Shown: one piece after another, positions 44,239-54,973 of the stretch
Position numbering within the stretch: position 1 is the first letter of the stretch
Layout: each line of letters opens with the position of its first letter
NCBI GenBank assembly: GCA_017163975.1
Contig: JAFFSR010000292.1
Location: forward strand, 3,293,501 to 3,357,500
Source of the DNA: Anastatus disparis
Lineage: Eukaryota > Arthropoda > Insecta > Hymenoptera > Eupelmidae
Direction of reading: 5' to 3'
Length of the DNA stretch: 64,000 nucleotides
The notes under the pieces: generated by a model
Database searches by the model: none
What the model saw: only the letters and a program-made list of their open reading frames with translations
Told to the model about the DNA's origin: nothing
Program-made: the position numbers and the translations under genes

Positions 44239-44257
44239 TAATTATAATCTTAAATGA
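43817..44257 (+). pseudogene. Helitron-associated OTU-like protease fragment
   Basis: Blocks fit the second half of an OTU cysteine protease: SLYRSDNQHMIIRKHI (helix after the nucleophile), GTFGTEIEIQSFVEFYNV, and the catalytic-histidine region PYDARHYDIL. The expected DGxC nucleophile box upstream is not readable, so the domain is incomplete or its start lies in another frame. A poly-Asn tract (11 residues from an AAT repeat) follows. OTU domains occur in many animal Helitron proteins, which fits the Rep pieces downstream. Confidence 0.6.
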
Positions 44258-44372
44258 AAATTAAAACATAAAGAATTTAATAAAACAAATATAATAAAAA
44301 AAGTAAAAACAGAAACAAAAAAAAAATAAAAGTAAAAATAAGCTTTATAATGAAATAAATAAAAATAAAAAA

Positions 44373-44690
44373 TTGACAAAAAAAAAATCAATTAAAAAAT
44401 TAAATTTAAAGAATAATATAAACAATAAAAATAACATAAATAAAAATTTAAAATATTTTTTTGGTAGAATGAGTTATGAATGTAAATATTGTAGTGCTTT
44501 ATTTCGGAAAGAAAAAATAAAAAAGTTCAATTGTTGTCGACAAGGAAAAGTTATTTTATCACCATTAACTAAATATAATGAAAAATTGAAATATTTATTA
44601 TTACATGATAGTGTTTTTAGAAATTCAATTAAGCTATACATAATTCAAAAATTCAAGGACAAATTTGTCATACAGCACCTAATACATTAA
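44373..44690 (+). pseudogene. Helitron zinc-finger-like N-terminal segment
   Basis: Lysine/asparagine-rich, then YECKYCSALFRKEKI and FNCCRQGKV, which fit the cysteine-rich segment (C-x2-C ... CC-x2-G) found ahead of Rep in Helitron proteins. It precedes the Rep region by about 100 codons. Broken at 44690. Confidence 0.6.
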
Positions 44691-44797
44691 TTTCTACTAA
44701 CGACATTAAACCTACATGTGAACAGTTATATATTTACGATAATACAGTAGCAATTGAAAAACGATTAAAAACTGATGAAAAATTAACAAAAGAACAT

Positions 44798-46538
44798 ATG
44801 TTAATTTTAACAGAGATAATGAAGGATAATCCCATGGCTAAGAATTACAAAAGCTTACATCAATTATCAAATATACAAAATATTCCAAATTATAAATTGT
44901 ATTTTATGCGAAAAAATGATAAACAACAACATCGTTATAATAAGCCACTAACTTCGGAATGTGATGCTATCATAGTATCTAATTCAGGAATTCCAGATAA
45001 TTATGATCTTTGTGTATATCCGAAATTATCTTCTGAAGATGGAACAACTCATACTTATTTAAATAAATTATCTCTGTACGTGGATCCAATGGTTTTTCCT
45101 TTAATGTTTCCAGCAGGAGATTTAGGTTGGAGTATAGGATATAGAAAAAATGAAAATATTGAAAATAATGATTGTCTTACAATACTATAATATTATTTAT
45201 ATAGAATCCATTAGAGACCAAATATTAAAAATTTCAACCCTATTTCATATTGTGGAAGATGAACACAACAATACATAATACATGCACATGTGATGTATGA
45301 AAGTAATAGAATGAATTTTTTCAGAAATAATCAAAAACAATTACGCATAGAATATTATCAAGGTTTATTAGATCATGTAATAAATAGTGCTTCAAATGTT
45401 TTAACAAATTTTGAAAACAAAGAGAGAATTGGAAATCTTTTTATTTTACCCTCATCATATATTGGTAGTCCAAGATATATGCAGCAATATTATCAAGATG
45501 CCATGGCAATAATGAGAACAGTAGGAAAACCAGACTTATTTATAACAATGACACGTATTCCTAAATGGAAAGAATTGGAAGAAATTTTTAAAAATTTTCC
45601 AAAAGGGACAATTCTCAATGACATGCCAAATATCACAGTAAGATTATTTCATATAAAATTCAAAATGTTATTGAATGATATTATAAAAAACGAAATTTTT
45701 GGCCCTGTTATAGCTCATGTATTTTCGACTGAATTTCAAAAAAGAGGGTTACCTCACGCGCATATTATTATAACATTACATCATAATCATGAAATATTAA
45801 CTCCAGAAAATATTGATAAATATATTTCAGCAGAAATACCTTCATCAGAAAATAAATACTAACAAAAATTAGTAATTAAACACATGTTACATGGACCACA
45901 TACAGATAAATCACCTTGTTACGATAAAAATAAAACTATATGTAAAAAAAATTCCTAAAATCATTTAATGAAATTACAATAGTTGAAGAAAACAAATATC
46001 TACAATACAAAAGAAAAAATAATATTTTAGATAATCATACGTATAATTTAAAAAATAATAAAAAAATTATAAAAGTTGATAATTTAATGGTACTTCCTTA
46101 CAACAGTTTTTTGTTAGTAAAATATAATGCTCATATCAATACTGAACTTTGTATGTCAATACAAAGTATAAAATATATTTATGATTATATTTATAAAGGC
46201 GTAGATAAAGCTTACTGTAAAATAAAACAAGATAAAATTGAAGAAAATAATAAAGATGATGTTTATGATGAAATAACTCAATACATAGATGGAAGATATT
46301 TAAGTCCAATGGAGGCCGCATGGAGATTACAAAAATTCACACTATACGGTAGAAGTCATACAGTAATAAGATTAAATATCTATACAGAAAATCAACAAAA
46401 AATAATTTTTGATGAAAATGATATACATTCAGCATTAAACAAATACCAAACAACATTGACCGCATGGTTTAAATTGAATAAAAAACATGATTTTGCTAAA
46501 AAAATTAAATATGTTTATCTACCACAATATTATATTTT
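44798..46538 (+). pseudogene. Helitron Rep (HUH) region
   Basis: Segments in two frames. 44798-45190 ends with the conserved LYVDPMVFPLMFPAGDLGW. 45290-45862 has RNNQKQLRIEYYQGLLDH, LPSSYIGSPRYMQQYYQDA, PDLFITMT and the HUH-like box FQKRGLPHAHIII. 46087-46538 has IKYIYDYIYKGVDKA, where Rep tyrosines are expected, and GRYLSPMEAAWRL. Stops or frameshifts lie near 45190 and 45862-46087. Rep would nick and join single strands in rolling-circle transposition. The last codons are interrupted by the LINE insertion; the frame resumes at 49359. Confidence 0.82.
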
Positions 46539-46727
46539 TAATTCTAAAACTTTTTTTTTTTTTTTTTTATTGAGTAATTGAAACCTTAAATGAGGTTTAT
46601 CATACTTACAAAAGTTGGTACAATTTTGGTAATATACAAAGTGTAGTCTTACAAGTTAACAGCTATACAATACAAAGCGACGCTATATCTTAAGGTTACA
46701 TGATTTAAGAAAAGAGTATATCGACGC

Positions 46728-46809
46728 CCCGTACGAAGAAAAGCACCGTTCAGAAATTCAAATGCAAATTAACATTGGGATTTCTGAACGGTGCTTTTCT
46801 TCGTACGGG
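46728..46809 (-). repeat. 30-bp perfect hairpin over the LINE ORF2 stop codon
   Basis: Arms CCCGTACGAAGAAAAGCACC... (46728-46757) and its exact reverse complement (46780-46809) with a 22-nt loop. On the sense strand the first arm encodes the last ten residues of ORF2 and the second lies in the 3' UTR; the stop is in the loop. Confidence 0.85.
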
Positions 46810-48169
46810 ACATTGATATGATGTTGCATGTTTTGGAATTAGGGTGCGTGAGAATTGTGTTAATGATAAAAGGATGCGTTATGTTGCTTTCCTTTAGTTT
46901 TTGTATCAAATTGCCTCTGTGGGCAGTGTAAAGTGGGCAATCCCATATAACATGTTCGATAGTTTCTGTTGATTCGGTGCATATACAAAGAGGGCTGTTT
47001 ACAATATTCATGCGATGTAGGGATTCGGCCAGATTAACGTGGTTTGATCTGAGTCTGGTTAAGGTGACAATTTGTTCGCGCGATAATTTGCACTTATGAA
47101 ACCATGGCTTATGACTTTCGTTATGGAATTTTTCAAAATATATTTTGCCTTTTGTGTTTCCTGAAGCTAAAAGATTGTAGTTGTGATCGGTAAATATATT
47201 TTTTTTGAAAGCTTCAGTAAGATCGGTATAAGGAATTGTTGGGTTGATGAGTTGATTTGCCGTTGTTGCTTCCTTTGCTAGTTTATCAGCTGTGTCATTG
47301 CCATTGATACCGACGTGTGAAGGAATCCAGTACAATTTAATATTTTTACCATTGTTTAAACTGCTTTTTTGAAAAGAGTTATATTTGCTTTTTATTTCTA
47401 AATTAATATTGTTAGTTTTTATTCCAATTTTGGTTGAATTTAGGCTTTGGAGGACACACAGAGCATCAGAAAAAATATAAAAGTTGTGTCCATAATTTTT
47501 TGTAATGATGTCAAATGCATGGTTAAGGGCGGTAAGTTCAGCAGTATGTATAGAGGCTTCATTACTAAGACTTGTTTTTTGACAGATGTTTAGTTGCGGA
47601 CAGTAACAAGAGGATCCAACATAGGCAGCGTTTTTGATTTTACTCCCGTCTGTATATATTGCGATTCCTTCACACGATGATATATGTTCACGAATAACAG
47701 AGTCAGGGATTCTAGAATTTACGGCTTCGTGGCCAAGATCTGTGTTGAAGGGAATTTTCGTGATGTGAGTTTCAAAGTCAAAATTGTATATGTTGTTGTT
47801 TTGTATGTGGTTGTCTATTATTAAGTTACTGGCAAACGCGATACCAGTCTGATAGATTTTTTTGTAATTTGCGTATTTCTTCTGCCTTAGTATATAATAG
47901 TAGTTCTTAATAGACTTGTAAGACAAGGAATTGCTATCCGACAATATTTTTGTCAGATGACAGAAGAAACGGAGCCCGGCTCTTTTTGAGAGGGGGAGAA
48001 GCTTAGATTCCGAACTGATAATGTTGGTGCGAGTGGTTTTACGGTATCCAAGAGACAGTCTAATGGCAGTGTTCTGAACTGCTTCTAACTTTTTCGATTT
48101 GGTTATTTGAGAAGGATAGCAGATAAAAATGCCATATTCAATGATGGACCTAATGTAACTTTTATACAA
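46769..48169 (-). pseudogene. I-type LINE ORF2, C-terminal part with RNase H
   Basis: 466 codons open. It starts within the region after reverse transcriptase (YKSYIRSIIEYGIF), then has the RNase H domain: IAIYTDGSKI, HTAELTALNHA, FSDALCVLQSL and YWIPSHVGINGNDTADKLA (D-E-D-D positions present). The C-terminal zinc-like cluster CICTESTETIEHVIWDC is typical of I-clade LINEs. It overlaps the end of ORF1 by 8 nt at a deletion join, so no endonuclease or polymerase can be made. The open frame itself is undamaged. Confidence 0.85.
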
Positions 48170-49175
48170 GGTTAGTAACGTTAGGGGATGGGATCCCCAC
48201 CAGGTGCCTTGATAAGGCTCTTTTTGTGCCTGTTGGTGGCTGCATTACGAATTTTTGTTGAGTAGTACGATCGAGGCTGCCAAGGTCGACCTCAAAGGCA
48301 TGAGCCGTTTCTATGCTGTCTTGACCTAAAGGTACCGAATTTAGCGCAAGTTGTGTTGAATTTTGATTAATTTCAAGAGATTCTGTGGAGGCGCACGGAG
48401 TAGAATCTTGAGCCGGGATGTCATTTTTTGAGGTCTGTGCGGTTTCAGCTGAAGCACCGAGATCTCTTACGCCAGAAGGGCAATGCTTAGCAATGTGACC
48501 TTCAGCCTTGCATGTAAAGCACTTTAAGACGCCTATACTTGGATACACAAAGTAGGTAACTTCTTCATGACTAAGTTTTGAAAATTCAGGAAGTTGTGGG
48601 ACGTCAAGAGGTTCTATGTATGTTTGCCTTCTGTTGCTTAAAATATGCTCGTAGCCTTCTTTAGCCATTGTGGCTCTCAATGTAGTGATTGGAGCACAGC
48701 ATTTAATATTAACAGAGTCCAACGCATCTTCAATTATGTCGTGTGGAATTACAGGGGAGACGTTTGAGATGATAATCCTTTGTTGTTTGGCTACTAAAGG
48801 TCTTACTGTGACAGTTTTGTCACCTATTATTAAATTTTTATGCTTGTTGGTAAAATCTTCTACCATTTCGACGCTGGAAAGGTACAAACAAACACGTTGG
48901 TTCGATCCTCTGCTTGAGTATAGTATGTTTACAGGCTTTACGATGTCTCCCACAGCTATAGTGTAATCGGTGAGATTGAGACCTTCTACGCAGGGAATGA
49001 CAATGCCTTGTTCTCTTGAAGGAAAACGATCGCGTTGAGCGACTGCACTATATTTTGCACTAAACGATTTTTTACTAATATTAACTGCACTTGTTACGGT
49101 ATTAAGGGAACTAATGTTTGCAGATGCATTTACAGGAAATGCATTCTGCGAAATGGAGCTTTGTGAAAAGGCCAT
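48162..49175 (-). CDS. I-type LINE ORF1 (Gag-like), possibly 3'-truncated
   Basis: 337 codons. The N terminus (MAFSQSSISQNAF) is low complexity, followed by an RRM/PRE_C2HC-like region (residues ~50-200). One CCHC knuckle CFTCKAEGHIAKHC follows, then a Ser/Thr/Gln-rich tail ending at VTNLV. I-type ORF1 proteins usually have up to three knuckles, so the C terminus may have been lost to the deletion. It would bind element RNA. Confidence 0.75.
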   Translation of the reverse strand: MAFSQSSISQNAFPVNASANISSLNTVTSAVNISKKSFSAKYSAVAQRDRFPSREQGIVIPCVEGLNLTDYTIAVGDIVKPVNILYSSRGSNQRVCLYLSSVEMVEDFTNKHKNLIIGDKTVTVRPLVAKQQRIIISNVSPVIPHDIIEDALDSVNIKCCAPITTLRATMAKEGYEHILSNRRQTYIEPLDVPQLPEFSKLSHEEVTYFVYPSIGVLKCFTCKAEGHIAKHCPSGVRDLGASAETAQTSKNDIPAQDSTPCASTESLEINQNSTQLALNSVPLGQDSIETAHAFEVDLGSLDRTTQQKFVMQPPTGTKRALSRHLVGIPSPNVTNLV

Positions 49176-49358
49176 TTCGATGCCTTAAAGGCAAAATTTT
49201 ACACGCCTTCCGATACCTGTGTGTATATTATGTACACACAAAGGGGGATTGGGCCAAGCCCGAAATTCCTTAGCTATACACACCGACTGAACGAATGTAA
49301 ACAAACGGAGCGCTCGCGAAACACTACCTCTCTCTTCGACGGCTCGAAGAAGAATCTC
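49176..49358 (-). other. LINE 5' UTR
   Basis: About 180 bp between the target duplication and the ORF1 start, GC-richer than the flanks (GGAGCGCTCGCG, CTCTTCGACGGC). I-type LINEs carry an internal promoter here. Confidence 0.5.
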
Positions 49359-50154
49359 TAATTCTAAAATTAAATCTTGGATTGAAAGATCAAAATTTAG
49401 AAAAAATATAGCGATTGGTAGATTAAATGTAGTATCACCAAAAGATAGTAAACGTTTTTTTTTTTTAATTAATATTAAACAGGGTAAAAGGTTCAACATC
49501 TTTTAAGGATTTACGAACTTACGAAAACGTAACTTATAATACTTATAAAAAAACTGCTCTCGCAATAAATTGAATAGAAAACGAAAAACAAATTCATTAT
49601 ATTTTTGAAGAAGCATGCCATGTTATGTTACCAGTACAATTACGTAAATTTTTTGCGTGTTTTCTATTATGTGAAAATATTCAAGGTAACATTATTTGGG
49701 AAAAACATAAAAAATTTTTTATAAAAGATTTTAAAGAAAATAAAGAAAATAAAGCTTTATCCCATATTAATCAAATATTAAATTCAGATGAAATGTCATG
49801 TGAAAATTTTTGTTTATCTGAACCAAATGAAAACTATATCGAGGAAAACGAAGAAATTAATGATGAAATTATAATTTTTAGTGAAAAATATTTGATAAAA
49901 TGTACAAAAGATTGAATAACGATCAAAAACATATTTTTGAACAAATATTAAATAATAATCATAAAATTTTTTTTCATAGATGGACCAGGAGGTTCTGGAA
50001 AAACATTTTTATATAAAACATAAATATATTATTTCATAATAATAAAAAAAAATTCTTATCAATGGCTTGGACAGGTATTGCTTCAATTTTATTACCAAAA
50101 GGTTTAACCAGTCACCGAACTTTTAGATTACCGTTAGATTTAAATAACATTGAA
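49359..50154 (+). pseudogene. Helitron helicase, N-terminal part
   Basis: Resumes the Helitron protein after the LINE: IGRLNVVSPKDSKRF, SFKDLRTYENVTYNT (Rep-helicase linker), then MLPVQLRKFFACFLL, DQKHIFEQIL and the Walker A stretch, read at nucleotide level as GGACCAGGAGGTTCTGG (about 49982-49998), across a frameshift. WTGIASILLPKGLTSHRTF and PLDLNN match PIF1-like helicase blocks after Walker A. Interrupted by a TIR element at 50155. Several frame breaks. Confidence 0.75.
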
Positions 50155-51292
50155 AGTAGTGCTTCACCGAGACCCCAAGACTGGTCTTGGTATCGTCTTG
50201 TCTTGTCTTGAAAACCAAGACGATATCAATACAAGACAGAGGTATGTAGTCTTAAGACAATACCAAGCTTTTAAGAACCAAGAATATTGTCTTGGCAAGA
50301 TTAACAGAACAAGATCTTGCGAGAATCTTGGTCTTGATTCTATTATTATTTTTATCTTCTATTATCAACTAACGTTTCATGAAATTATTACGGAGATTTT
50401 GATGTAAATTTATAAAAATTAATATTAAGAAAAAAAAATGTAAATTATACATTATAGATAATATAAGAAAATACTGGTTAATTTATTCATACTTTTGTGA
50501 AGCAATGTGCAATTTTGCTTATTGATGAAATTTCATTTGCCGTCGATAACTTTTTTTAACTGGACTCTATTTCTAATATTTATCGATCAAGTACTAGTTT
50601 TTATATCAAAATATTATTAATATAAGTAATGTTACAGTACCGCGCACTTTATTTACAGTCGTAATCACGTGTACCTAAATATGTTATTTCAAAAATTATA
50701 TTAATATTATTTCTTAATTAATAATAAATCAAGTTAAAAATAATCAATTATAATAAAAAAATATAATAATTAATAATAAATTAAGTTAAAAATAATCAAC
50801 TATAATAAAAAAATACTTATAATTTTCGCAAATTTCACACTCCCGAATTTCTATATATATAGTGGAAGCTGTCTGCCAGTCCTACGACTGCCATATTTTT
50901 TTTATTCAAAAAGCAATCATAGAGAGCAATTTTTATAATATCAAATTTATGAAAAGTAAATATAACAAATGCTCGTTTTAGTTTAACATATTTTAAATTA
51001 AAAAATAAATATCAAGTAATATTATAAGACTTAATAGAGGCACAAATCTATTTTTGTTCTAATTTTTAACATTTTTTGGTCGTAAAAACGATTTTCGTAA
51101 AGTTCAAATATATACATTTTTGATACCAAGACCAATATTTTCTTGCCAAGACCAAGACCTATACCAAGACAAGACAATACTATTTATTTTATGATATGTA
51201 CAAGAACAAGACAAGATTTTGAATCGGCGATATCTTCCAATACCAAGACAATATTTTTGCAAAATCTCGTATTGTCTTGGTATCGTGAAGCA
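50155..51292. mobile_element. hAT-like TIR element with CCAAGAC subterminal repeats
   Basis: The left end is TAGTGCTTCAC and the right end its reverse complement. Within about 230 bp of each end CCAAGAC or GTCTTGG recurs many times, the usual look of hAT subterminal binding sites. Eight-base target duplications do not match (ATTGAAAG and ATAATTTG). The middle is AT-rich with a two-copy repeat of about 53 bp (50716-50830). No transposase. A helicase-like motif near 50494 is discussed in the findings. Confidence 0.6.
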
Positions 51293-51309
51293 CTAATAAT
51301 TTGGTATGT

Positions 51310-52101
51310 GCAGATATTAAAATTACAATTTAATATGGATGGTTCACCTATATTTAAATCCAGCAATTTAGAATTTTGGCCAATTTTAGGTAAAATTTTT
51401 AGTGACGGTAATTTTAATTATAGGCCATTTATTGTTGCTATCCGTAGTGGTGTAGGTAAACCAAAATCTCATGAATAATATTTATCAAATTTTATTGAAA
51501 AGATAAATAATTTTTTGAAGAATGAAATAGTGATTAGTGGACAAAGATTTGCAATTGAACTCATGTGCTTCATATGCGGTAGACCTGCTAGGTCTTTTAT
51601 AAAATGCATAAAAAGGTTAATCATGCATGTGAGAGATGTGATGTAAAAGGAGAATTTTATAAAAGTCGCATTATTTATATGACAGGTGAGTCAAGAAGTA
51701 ATGAGTCATTTAGAACACAAAAAGATCTAGAACACCACTTAAACTTGATTTCTCCATTGAGTCGCATACAACCACCTATAAATATGATAAATCATTTTGT
51801 GTTGGACTCAATGCACCTAGCTTACCTGGGTATGATGAAAAAATTATTAGTCGAATACTGGCTTGGAGCACCTGCTTTAAGGGGAAGCATGTTACGTCTA
51901 TCTCAAAGATTAATGAATTTATCATGTCAAGTACCATGTGATTTTCAACGAATAACTAGATCTTTAGCAGAAGAAAGTAAGTGGAAAGCTACAGAGTTTA
52001 GGTTTTTTTTACTGTACTGTGGGCCAATTATTTTAAAAAATTTGCTCCCACTAAATGTATACAAACACTTTTTATTATTCAGTGTATCATTCCATTTCTA
52101 G
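51310..52101 (+). pseudogene. tnp2-like transposase fragment
   Basis: NMDGSPIFKSSNLEFWPILG, RPFIVAIRSGVGKPKS, then after an in-frame TAA GQRFAIELMCFICGRPARSF and, in another frame, HACERCDVKGEFYKSR and VLDSMHLAYLGMMKKLL. These match in order the blocks I know from tnp2/CACTA-related transposases and their insect relatives (LFKSS..WPIL; CD.PAR; C..C; D.MH...LG). The 5' and 3' ends are missing. At least one stop and one frameshift (about 51600). Confidence 0.65.
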
Positions 52102-52540
52102 GCCAGTTAAAATAGGGTATTGTTCTGCCAAAATTAGTAACCAGCAACGACCGATGCGATCATTTAAAAGATCGTCCGTAGATGTTGACTTATATGTTTT
52201 GGACTAGCAACTATAATTTATTAATTAGTTATTAACAAATTAGTGCAAAAAAACGCGTTTTTTTTGTTTTTGTTAATAAAACGAAAACTATTTGACGAAT
52301 CATTATGGTGTCAATGGGAAAGTTGTAGAGAATTGAATTATCAACAAAACGAGAGGTCAAACGATCACCCGATCGGTTTATTAGAACCAAAGAAAATTCG
52401 GAAAAACCGGAAAATTTTTCAATTAACTTCTATTTAGAATCTAATCAATTCCAAATCTCCTGTTGTATAAGTTTAATTTTTATTTGAAGTGGGTAAATGT
52501 ATAGTATGGGAATCCCTAAAGCAAAAATTTCTTTCCGTGT
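52102..52540. other. Non-coding sequence after the tnp2-like fragment
   Basis: No gene recognised. Ordinary AT-rich sequence passing into family H. Confidence 0.35.
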
Positions 52541-54230
52541 ATACAAATTTTAGAGCAAATCTATCGAGTAGTTTACGTGAAATGGAAAAAAAAATAAAAA
52601 ATTAAATGAAAAAAAAAATTTTTTAATTTTTTAAAATTAAAACTACGCTCAGGAAATTGGTTTTTAAAAGTCACCCTTCTTTTGGCAGTCGCAAATAATT
52701 CCCATGCAAATTTCAGAGCGAATTCATTAAGTAATTTACGTAAAATACAAAAAAAATGAAAGATGAAAATTTTTTTAAAAGTTTTTAAAATAGCTCTATG
52801 AAAAAGACTACGCTATGAAAACCAACTTTTAATTGCTTCCCGTCTACTTTGACAAAATAATAGATAGTATGCAAAATTTGAAGCAAATCCATTGAGTAAT
52901 TTTCGAGATCTAATTGACTAAATAAATAACATTTTCTTTTCAAAATTTTAAAAATGCTCTGAAATTAAAGCTACGCCAAGAAAATCAATTTTTGCAAAAT
53001 TCCTTCTTTTGGCAGTCGCAAATAATTTCCCTGCAAATTTTAGAACAAATCTATCGAGTACTTTACGTAAAATAAAAAAAAATAAGAAAAGAATAATCGA
53101 AATTTTTTTTTAAATCTTAAAAATTCTCTAAAATTGTAACCACACTAAGAAAATTAGTTTTTGAAAACTTATTTTCTTCAGACAATAGCGAATTGATTGT
53201 ATAGAAATTTTGGAGAAAATTTATAGTATACTTTACACAAAATAGAAGATAAATGAAAAGTAAAAATTTTTTTGAAAATTTTCAAAATGCTCTAAAATTG
53301 AAACTGTTTGGAGAAGAATAGTTTTCTAAAGCTTGTTTTCTTCAGAAAGTAGCGAATAACTTGCATACAAATTTTGGAGCAAATCTATCAAATGGTTTTC
53401 GTAAAATAGAAAAATAAGGAAAAATAAAAATTTTTTTTAAAATTTTAAAAATGCTTTAAAATTAAAAGTGCGCTGAGAAAATCAGTTTTCAAAAGTTTTT
53501 CTTCTTTTGACAGTCGAAAATGTTCCATACAAATTTTCAAGCAAATTCTTCGAGTAGTTTATGTAAAATACAAAAAAAGATGAAAAATCGAAATTTTTTT
53601 AAAAATTACTAAAATGGCTATAAAATTAAAACTATACTAAGAAAACCAATTCTCAATAGTTTCCGCACCAGTTGATCGAAAAATTAAGTTGTATGGAAAA
53701 TTTGAAGTAAATTTATCGAGTAGTTTTTAAGATTTTATTGGCTTGATAAATATAAACATTTTTTTTCAAAAATTTCAAAATGCTCTACAATTAAAACTAA
53801 ACTAAGAAAATCATTTTTTAGAAATTCATTTTATTTGGGCAATCGCAAATAATTGCCGTGCAAATTTTGAAGCAAATTCATCGAGTAGTAAACAAAAAAA
53901 ACCAAAAAAATAAAAAATCGAATTTTTTTTTTTAAACAACTCTAAAATTAAAACTACTCTAGAAGAACCAATTATCAATAGCTTCCCAGCAAGTTAGTCA
54001 AAAAACTAAATTCCATGTAAAATTAGAAGCAAATCCATCGAGTAGTTCTCGAGATACAATTTACTAACTGAAATCATACATCCACACACATACACACACT
54101 CACACACATACATACAGACATTTTCTGGAAATTACTTTTTTCGACTTCCTGAGACCAAATATGTACAAATTAATGAAAAAATAGAAAATAATTTTTTTTG
54201 ACGATACAATGCTTTCTCTATGAGAAAGCA
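52540..54230 (+). repeat. Family H copy C
   Basis: About ten diverged units with the usual alternation of CGAGTAGTTTACGTAAAAT and CTAAAATTAAAACTACGC blocks, then the CA microsatellite (54080-54115) and the terminal hairpin TGCTTTCTC-TAT-GAGAAAGCA (54210-54230). The left end is truncated. No coding capacity. Confidence 0.75.
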
Positions 54231-54310
54231 AAACCAGAAAAATGAAAAATTGAAATTTTTTTTTTTTATCAACGACTCTAAAATCAAACCTACGCTAGAA
54301 GAATCAATTA

Positions 54311-54939
54311 CACAGGCCCACAAAATGAAAAAAAATGTCTGAACTTTTGACCGGACATACATATTCCCATGTATTTTTCGACGCTGAATCCGAATCTGTA
54401 ATAAAAATATAGGGTTTTCCTACCTTTTCTCAGAGTTTTATTGAAAAAACCTCATTTTTTACGGTTTTTTTGCGGTTTTTCGAGTCTAGAAAAAACAAAT
54501 CATGAGATACGGTTAATTGGACTTCAAAATCGAATTCTACGGGAAAAAATACACGGGAAACCATACCTTCAAATTTTTTTAACGCGATTCTAGTCCTCTG
54601 TATGGGGCTGAAAAGATGAGGAAATCGGTAAAAGTCGAAATTTTGCCTAAAATGGATTTAAACAATATTAAAATTTAATCATGCGTCTTTTGAAGAGTCG
54701 ATAAACATTGGAAATACTATCCTGGGGTTTTTCAGATTGCTGATCATGAATTTGAAGTCAGATTGTGTAAAAACTACTTCTAGAGGGCGGTGACAAGAAC
54801 TGTATATGGTAAATTTATCGATTTTTTAAAAATTTTACGTCTGAAATACTAATTTTAGAGTCTTTCACAGCATTGACTGTAAATTCAAGATATTAACTTA
54901 GCCTATTGTGTACGTTAAACTTAACATTTTGTCTATGTT

Positions 54940-54973
<34 letters not shown>

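Larger units (their letters stand above)
46550..49358 (-). mobile_element. I-type LINE, internally deleted
   Basis: A 2.8-kb insertion flanked by an exact 11-bp duplication, TAATTCTAAAA (46539-46549 and 49359-49369). It ends in a 17-T run on the plus strand (poly-A tail of the minus-strand element). It carries ORF1 and only the C-terminal third of ORF2 (RNase H onward); endonuclease and reverse transcriptase are missing. Inserted inside the Helitron Rep/helicase gene. Confidence 0.9.
42284..50154 (+). mobile_element. Helitron (Rep/helicase type with OTU domain), decayed
   Basis: Two candidate 5' ends share CCTATATTATATAGTTATAT after a TC dinucleotide (42284 and 42863), suggesting tandem or nested copies. 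Coding remnants run from 43817 to 50150 and include OTU, zinc-finger, Rep (HUH) and helicase motifs with several stops and frameshifts. The coding part is interrupted by an I-type LINE at 46550-49358. The 3' end was not found; the helicase is cut by a TIR element at 50155. Confidence 0.7.

Noticed and set aside
51143..51330. N-terminal extension of the tnp2-like fragment
   Set aside because: It is translated from the CCAAGAC-rich end of the TIR element, not from transposase sequence.
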